A stretch of DNA of 9,053 bases from an uncultured Acidimicrobiia bacterium (lineage in GTDB: Bacteria > Actinomycetota > Acidimicrobiia > Spongiisociales > Spongiisociaceae). This document shows, one piece after another, positions 6,314 through 9,053 of this stretch. Every line of letters begins with the position of its first letter. The stretch's first letter is position 1. Under the pieces are notes generated by a model. The model was not told the DNA's origin. It saw nothing but the letters and a program-made list of their open reading frames with translations, and did no database searches. The DNA lies in the NCBI GenBank assembly GCA_937900165.1, contig CALCCX010000049.1, positions 1-9,053 of the forward strand, given 5' to 3'. The translations under genes and the position numbers were made by a program.

Positions 6314-6756
6314 AACGACGATCCACGCCACCCGCGAGTCAATCGGCGGGCTGGGTTGACACCAGGTTCGGCCAAGAATGAGCCGTTGGGCGCAGAGCCG
6401 TGAGCAGCAGCCTTGGAGCAGGCGCCGACAGAGGTACCCACCAAGGCGATCGAGAGTCCATGAAAGGTCACAGAATATTGAGGATAGTGGACGCATAGCC
6501 CGAGCACCAGGAGCGACGGTTACCTAGAACTTACGTGGCCGATACGGAAAATCTCGGCGTACTCGGAGCCGGCGGGACGTAAGGACCTTGCCGCGCCCTC
6601 CACTGTCGATGTATATAGTGTGTCAGATAGAAGATGGACGTTGCCGAAAGTAAACGCCGGACCGGGGCAATCTCGAGGACTAGGCGACATTCGGCGTAGA
6701 TCAGGTCACGAAATTGAAGCGGGCACGTGACATGGCGAACCAAGGGAGAGTGAGCG
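6314..6756. promoter_or_regulatory. Divergent control region, 443 bases without a gene
   Basis: This gap separates the minus-strand carbamate kinase operon from the plus-strand amidohydrolase operon and should hold both promoters. No reading frame in it looks like a gene. It contains inverted repeats CTTACGT/ACGTAAG (6530-6536 and 6577-6583) and GTCACG/CGTGAC (6705-6710 and 6726-6731, the second arm within a CACGTG palindrome). TTCGGCGT at 6690-6697 can pair either with GCCGAA at 6643-6648 or with ACGCCG at 6654-6659. For the minus direction I see only a weak -10-like TATTCT (6477-6472) without a good -35. A TTGACA at 6356-6361 lacks any -10 partner. A transcription-factor operator and a structured leader are both possible. 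Confidence 0.5.
6588..6617 (+). promoter_or_regulatory. Candidate sigma-70-type promoter for the amidohydrolase operon
   Basis: TTGCCG at 6588-6593 and TATATA at 6612-6617 are separated by 18 bases, an acceptable housekeeping-type arrangement, with an AT-rich patch around 6610-6618 standing out in GC-rich sequence. Transcription would start near 6624 and leave a leader of roughly 130 bases containing the inverted repeats noted for this region. The inverted repeat ending at 6583 would lie just upstream of the -35, a reasonable activator position. The call rests on pattern only. Confidence 0.35.
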
Positions 6757-7617
6757 ATGAGTTCCCCAAAGGTGACCAGAAGGGTGATTGACGGGCATAG
6801 CCACATCGGTGCAATGGAACCCTGGCAGTTCTACGATCTCAAGGAACCGGTCACCCCAACCGTATACGACTTCCCGGATACCGCCGCCTACCTCAAACAG
6901 CTCGACAGCGTCGGAGCAGAACGCGGGCTCGTGATTCCCAACTACGGCATTCCGGTGCAGTCCCAACCGTTTTCGCTCAACGGAGTCATGCTTGACGCCG
7001 TCACCTCGAGCGATCGCCTCGCCGGAGCGCTGTGGGTCTCATTCCTTCCTCAAAACAAAGAGATGACGATGGAGTCGCTCGCTCACGCAGGTGAGCAGCG
7101 AGTTGTTGCGCTGAAGACCACCTTCCTACTTGGAGGAAACCCGAATCCCAATGAATGGGACGACGAAACTCGTGAGGTTGCCAACGCTTGCTTCGACGCT
7201 GCTGAGGAACACGACCTCGTGTTTCACTTTCATACCAGCCCTGGCGGTGCTTCGGATCTCAACAATTTCATCCCACTGATCGAGCAGTACGGCAAACGGA
7301 TCAAGATCTACCTCGTTCATTTCGGCGGCGGTGTCAGTGGCCACATCAGGCTGGTCCCCAAGTTCCTCGATTGGGTCGAAGAGGGATACAAGGTTTACGC
7401 GGACACGACGTGGACCGTAGGTTTCGGGACACGCTGGCTCCTCGACGAGATCGAAAAGCGAGGGGTGGGCGAGGATCGGGTGATCTTTGCGTCAGACGAA
7501 CCGTGGAGCGATTTCTGGGGCGAGTACTGGAAGATCGAGGGTGCCAACGTAAGCGAAGAACTCAAGAATCGTGTGTTCTATCAGAACTTCGAGGATCTCT
7601 ATGGCTCAGCCTGGTAA
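6757..7617 (+). CDS. Metal-dependent amidohydrolase (amidohydrolase-2/COG2159-like)
   Basis: This is a 286-residue TIM-barrel hydrolase or decarboxylase of the amidohydrolase superfamily. The start is set by GGGAG at 6744-6748, eight bases before the ATG; an in-frame stop lies just upstream. Metal-site motifs are the HxH of strand 1 in IDGHSHIG (His14, His16), VFHFHTSPGG (His157, His159), YLVHFGGG (His188) and the catalytic Asp247 in FASDEPWSDFW; Lys120 (ALKTTF) is a further conserved-looking position. Members cleave C-N or C-O bonds or decarboxylate, so the substrate cannot be named. Its place is notable: in Nit1C/sll078x clusters the gene before the radical SAM is a nitrilase, and here this unrelated hydrolase takes that position. 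It overlaps the radical SAM gene by 17 bases, indicating translational coupling. Confidence 0.85.
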   Translation: MSSPKVTRRVIDGHSHIGAMEPWQFYDLKEPVTPTVYDFPDTAAYLKQLDSVGAERGLVIPNYGIPVQSQPFSLNGVMLDAVTSSDRLAGALWVSFLPQNKEMTMESLAHAGEQRVVALKTTFLLGGNPNPNEWDDETREVANACFDAAEEHDLVFHFHTSPGGASDLNNFIPLIEQYGKRIKIYLVHFGGGVSGHIRLVPKFLDWVEEGYKVYADTTWTVGFGTRWLLDEIEKRGVGEDRVIFASDEPWSDFWGEYWKIEGANVSEELKNRVFYQNFEDLYGSAW

Positions 7618-8770
7618 CGGGTCCGCTCTCCGGCCCGAACTAGGGCCACTCATCGCAGACATACAGAGCCGCGGGCTGCGAATCGAAAAGGTCGGCGAGA
7701 CCACCAGGGTTGGGGGAGCCGGTCCTTCAGACGCTGGGATGATCAGCATCGACGGGGTGTTCATCACGGCACCAGTAAGTGCTGATTTTGTTGCCAACTC
7801 ACCGTACTTTCTGCGTGAGGACCCGTCAGGGGAGTGGGCAGTCTTCAAGGGTGACGAGCGGTTGGCCCCAGCCGACGTCGCCGACCGACCGAAGTTTTAC
7901 GATCTTTCGACCGCAGACGGGATCCCATATTGGAAGATCGCGTTGCTCCATTTGGACTCGTTGGCCAGCACCGTGGTGCAGACCTGCGCCTATTGGGATA
8001 CGGACGACCAGTGCAAGTTCTGCGGCATTGAACTTTCACTGGAATCCGGAAATACGATTCCAGCGAAGCGCCCGGAGCATCTGGCCGAAGTGGCCGTCGC
8101 AGCGAAAGAACTAGATGGCGCTATCGACATCACTCTGACGACAGGAAGCACGTACGGCTCGGATCGCGGCGCCCTCTACCTGGGGCGCTGCGCACAAGCC
8201 ATGCACCAGGCCAGTGGGCTGCCGATCGAAGCTCAGTTCGAGCCCCCTGACGACCTCGACGTGATGAACCAAGTTCACGACATGGGTGTAGCCGCCGTTG
8301 GCATCCACGTCGAGTCGTTCGATCCGGTCACACTGGCAGATATTGCGCCGCCCAAGGCCAGGACCGGTATCGAAGGGTACTTTAAATCCTGGGAACGGGC
8401 TGTTGAGGTGTTCGGTGAGGGGCAGGTCTCGACCTATGTCATCCTTGGCATGGGTGAGGACCCCGACTTGACCGTCGAGGGGTGCAAACGAGCGATCGAG
8501 ATGGGCGTCTATCCCTTTATCGTGCCGCTTCGTCCTGTACCGGGAAGCCTCCTCGAGGACCTACTGCCGCCGCAAGCCGAATACACCGAGTCAATCTATC
8601 GCCGGGTCGTGCCCTATCTGGTCGACAAAGGCATAGGATCTTGGAATGTCTCAGCCGGATGTGCCCGCTGTCAGGCGTGTTCAGGCATGAGCCTCTTTGA
8701 GCAGGAATACCTTGAACTTACAACACGATCAGAAAACCGAACTCGCATCCCCGTTCGATCCGTCAACTGA
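7601..8770 (+). CDS. MSMEG_0568/Sll0785-family radical SAM protein
   Basis: The start at ATG 7601 is chosen because GAGGA at 7591-7595 lies five bases upstream; a GTG at 7571 has no such site. The 389-residue protein has an N-terminal region of about 120 residues before its cluster motif. Three cysteines, Cys129, Cys138 and Cys141 (TCAYWDTDDQCKFCG), are spaced CX8CX2C, unlike the usual radical SAM CX3CX2C. A barrel follows with ITLTTGSTYGSDRG (177-190), EAQFEPP (210-216), VGIHVESFD (233-241) and a conserved VPLRPVPGS (308-316). Near the C-terminus SAGCARCQACSG (351-362) places Cys354, Cys357 and Cys360 as a CX2CX2C set that could hold a second Fe-S cluster. The family is an invariant neighbour of nitrilase and GNAT genes in nitrogen-starvation clusters; its reaction is not established. 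It is cotranscribed with the amidohydrolase and GNAT. Confidence 0.92.
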   Translation: MAQPGNGSALRPELGPLIADIQSRGLRIEKVGETTRVGGAGPSDAGMISIDGVFITAPVSADFVANSPYFLREDPSGEWAVFKGDERLAPADVADRPKFYDLSTADGIPYWKIALLHLDSLASTVVQTCAYWDTDDQCKFCGIELSLESGNTIPAKRPEHLAEVAVAAKELDGAIDITLTTGSTYGSDRGALYLGRCAQAMHQASGLPIEAQFEPPDDLDVMNQVHDMGVAAVGIHVESFDPVTLADIAPPKARTGIEGYFKSWERAVEVFGEGQVSTYVILGMGEDPDLTVEGCKRAIEMGVYPFIVPLRPVPGSLLEDLLPPQAEYTESIYRRVVPYLVDKGIGSWNVSAGCARCQACSGMSLFEQEYLELTTRSENRTRIPVRSVN

Positions 8771-8983
8771 CCTCGATTCGATGGGCAACCCGCGGCCAGA
8801 TGTCGTATGCCGGCTGGTGGCCACGGAGGCCGAGCGGACGATCTGCGCCGAGCTACGGCACGAAATATTCGTAGTAGCGCAATCGCTGTTCGACAAGACC
8901 GATCAAGATGTCCACGACGAAAGCGCCGCGACTATTCACCTCGTGGCTGACGTCGGAGGGGTCGCAGCGGGCACCGTCCGAAT
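8712..8983 (+). CDS. MSMEG_0567/Sll0786-family GNAT N-acetyltransferase, 3' partial
   Basis: This is the N-terminal part of a GNAT-fold acetyltransferase, expected to move an acyl group from acyl-CoA to an amine of an unknown substrate. The conserved segment is ICAELRHEIFVVAQSLF, then TDQDVHDESAATIHLVADVGG and AAGTVRI, after which the acetyl-CoA-binding loop should follow but is lost. Codons after 8983 encode adapter (DRKSGV). The start is uncertain. TTG at 8712 has AGGA at 8703-8706 with a five-base spacer and overlaps the radical SAM gene by 59 bases. TTG at 8697 lacks a good site. ATG at 8781, ten bases after the upstream stop, also lacks one but would fit the family's conserved core. Context as the third gene of the amidohydrolase operon matches the sll0785-sll0786 order. 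Confidence 0.8.
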
Positions 8984-9041
8984 AGATCGGAAGAGCGGCG
9001 TGTAGGGAAAGAGTGTAGATCTCGGTGGTCGCCGTATCATT
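8984..9041 (-). other. Inverted Illumina universal adapter contamination
   Basis: These 58 bases are the reverse complement of the adapter at 83-140, except for one base: 8998 reads G where the universal adapter has T. The G matches the other Illumina adapter arm (AGATCGGAAGAGCGG), so the consensus may mix reads from both adapter types. Genomic sequence therefore ends at about 8983. Confidence 0.97.
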
Positions 9042-9053
9042 AAAAAAAAAACA
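9042..9053. other. Poly-A tail artefact beyond the adapter
   Basis: A run of nine A residues followed by ACA lies directly outside the inverted adapter and mirrors the poly-T run at the left end. It is sequencing read-through beyond the library adapter, not genome. Confidence 0.9.

Noticed and set aside
6356..6361. TTGACA as a promoter -35 element
   Set aside because: No -10-like hexamer lies 15-19 bases downstream, and transcription would cross most of the divergent region.
6314..6496. N-terminal extension of carbamate kinase by about 61 residues
   Set aside because: Carbamate kinases begin just before the ALGGNAL motif. The extension is Cys/Arg-rich, unrelated to the family, and lies in the promoter region.
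6310..6507. Minus-strand 65-aa ORF upstream of carbamate kinase
   Set aside because: It overlaps the likely leader, lacks a ribosome site and shows no recognisable features.
6531..6806. Minus-strand 91-aa ORF overlapping the amidohydrolase start
   Set aside because: It runs over the ribosome site and first codons of a clear gene on the other strand, has no ribosome site and resembles nothing.
73..9050. Terminal inverted repeats suggesting a transposon or linear plasmid
   Set aside because: The inverted ends are the Illumina adapter plus homopolymer. No transposase, target duplication or replication gene is present.
1..9053. CRISPR array, tRNA or rRNA gene
   Set aside because: No regularly spaced repeats, cloverleaf with a CCA-type end, or rRNA-like conserved segment was seen on either strand.

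Overview
The window is a metagenomic or single-cell Illumina contig. Genomic DNA spans about 141-8983. Both ends carry the same 58-base Illumina universal (P5-side) adapter in inverted orientation, outside which lies T-rich/poly-A junk, so the ends are library artefacts. The insert is GC-rich (roughly 60% by eye). Its proteins resemble actinobacterial members of the 'MSMEG_05xx / Sll078x' nitrogen-starvation families. An uncultured actinobacterium is the best guess; no rRNA or marker gene confirms it.

Layout. (1) 141-1199, plus strand: the C-terminal two thirds or so of a CoA-disulfide-reductase/NADH-oxidase-type flavoprotein, then a small basic 81-residue unknown. (2) A 167-base hairpin-rich gap. 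(3) 1367-2507, plus: a DsrE-fold MSMEG_0572/Sll0783-family protein and an unrecognised 207-residue protein. (4) Two perfect inverted repeats (2508-2588) between convergent genes. (5) 6313 down to 2585, minus strand: carbamate kinase, an FdrA/YahF-family protein (ATGA overlap with the kinase) and an MSMEG_0565-family glycosyltransferase. (6) A 443-base divergent control region. (7) 6757-8983, plus: a metal-dependent amidohydrolase, an MSMEG_0568/Sll0785-family radical SAM protein overlapping it by 17 bases, and an MSMEG_0567/Sll0786-family GNAT acetyltransferase cut off by the right-hand adapter.

Interpretation. Four genes (DsrE-like, glycosyltransferase, radical SAM, GNAT) belong to families of the conserved Nit1C/nitrilase cluster (sll0783-sll0788 in Synechocystis, MSMEG_0565-0572 in Mycobacterium smegmatis), linked to nitrogen starvation and, in pseudomonads, to cyanide assimilation. 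The cluster here is unusual in three ways. An amidohydrolase sits where the nitrilase normally precedes the radical SAM gene. A carbamate kinase-FdrA pair is inserted on the opposite strand. The DsrE-like gene is paired with an unknown protein. A plausible but unproven reading is a variant nitrogen-metabolism or small-molecule pathway. In it, a radical SAM/GNAT/glycosyltransferase-modified compound is hydrolysed by the amidohydrolase, and a carbamoyl group is recovered through FdrA and carbamate kinase as ATP, ammonia and CO2.
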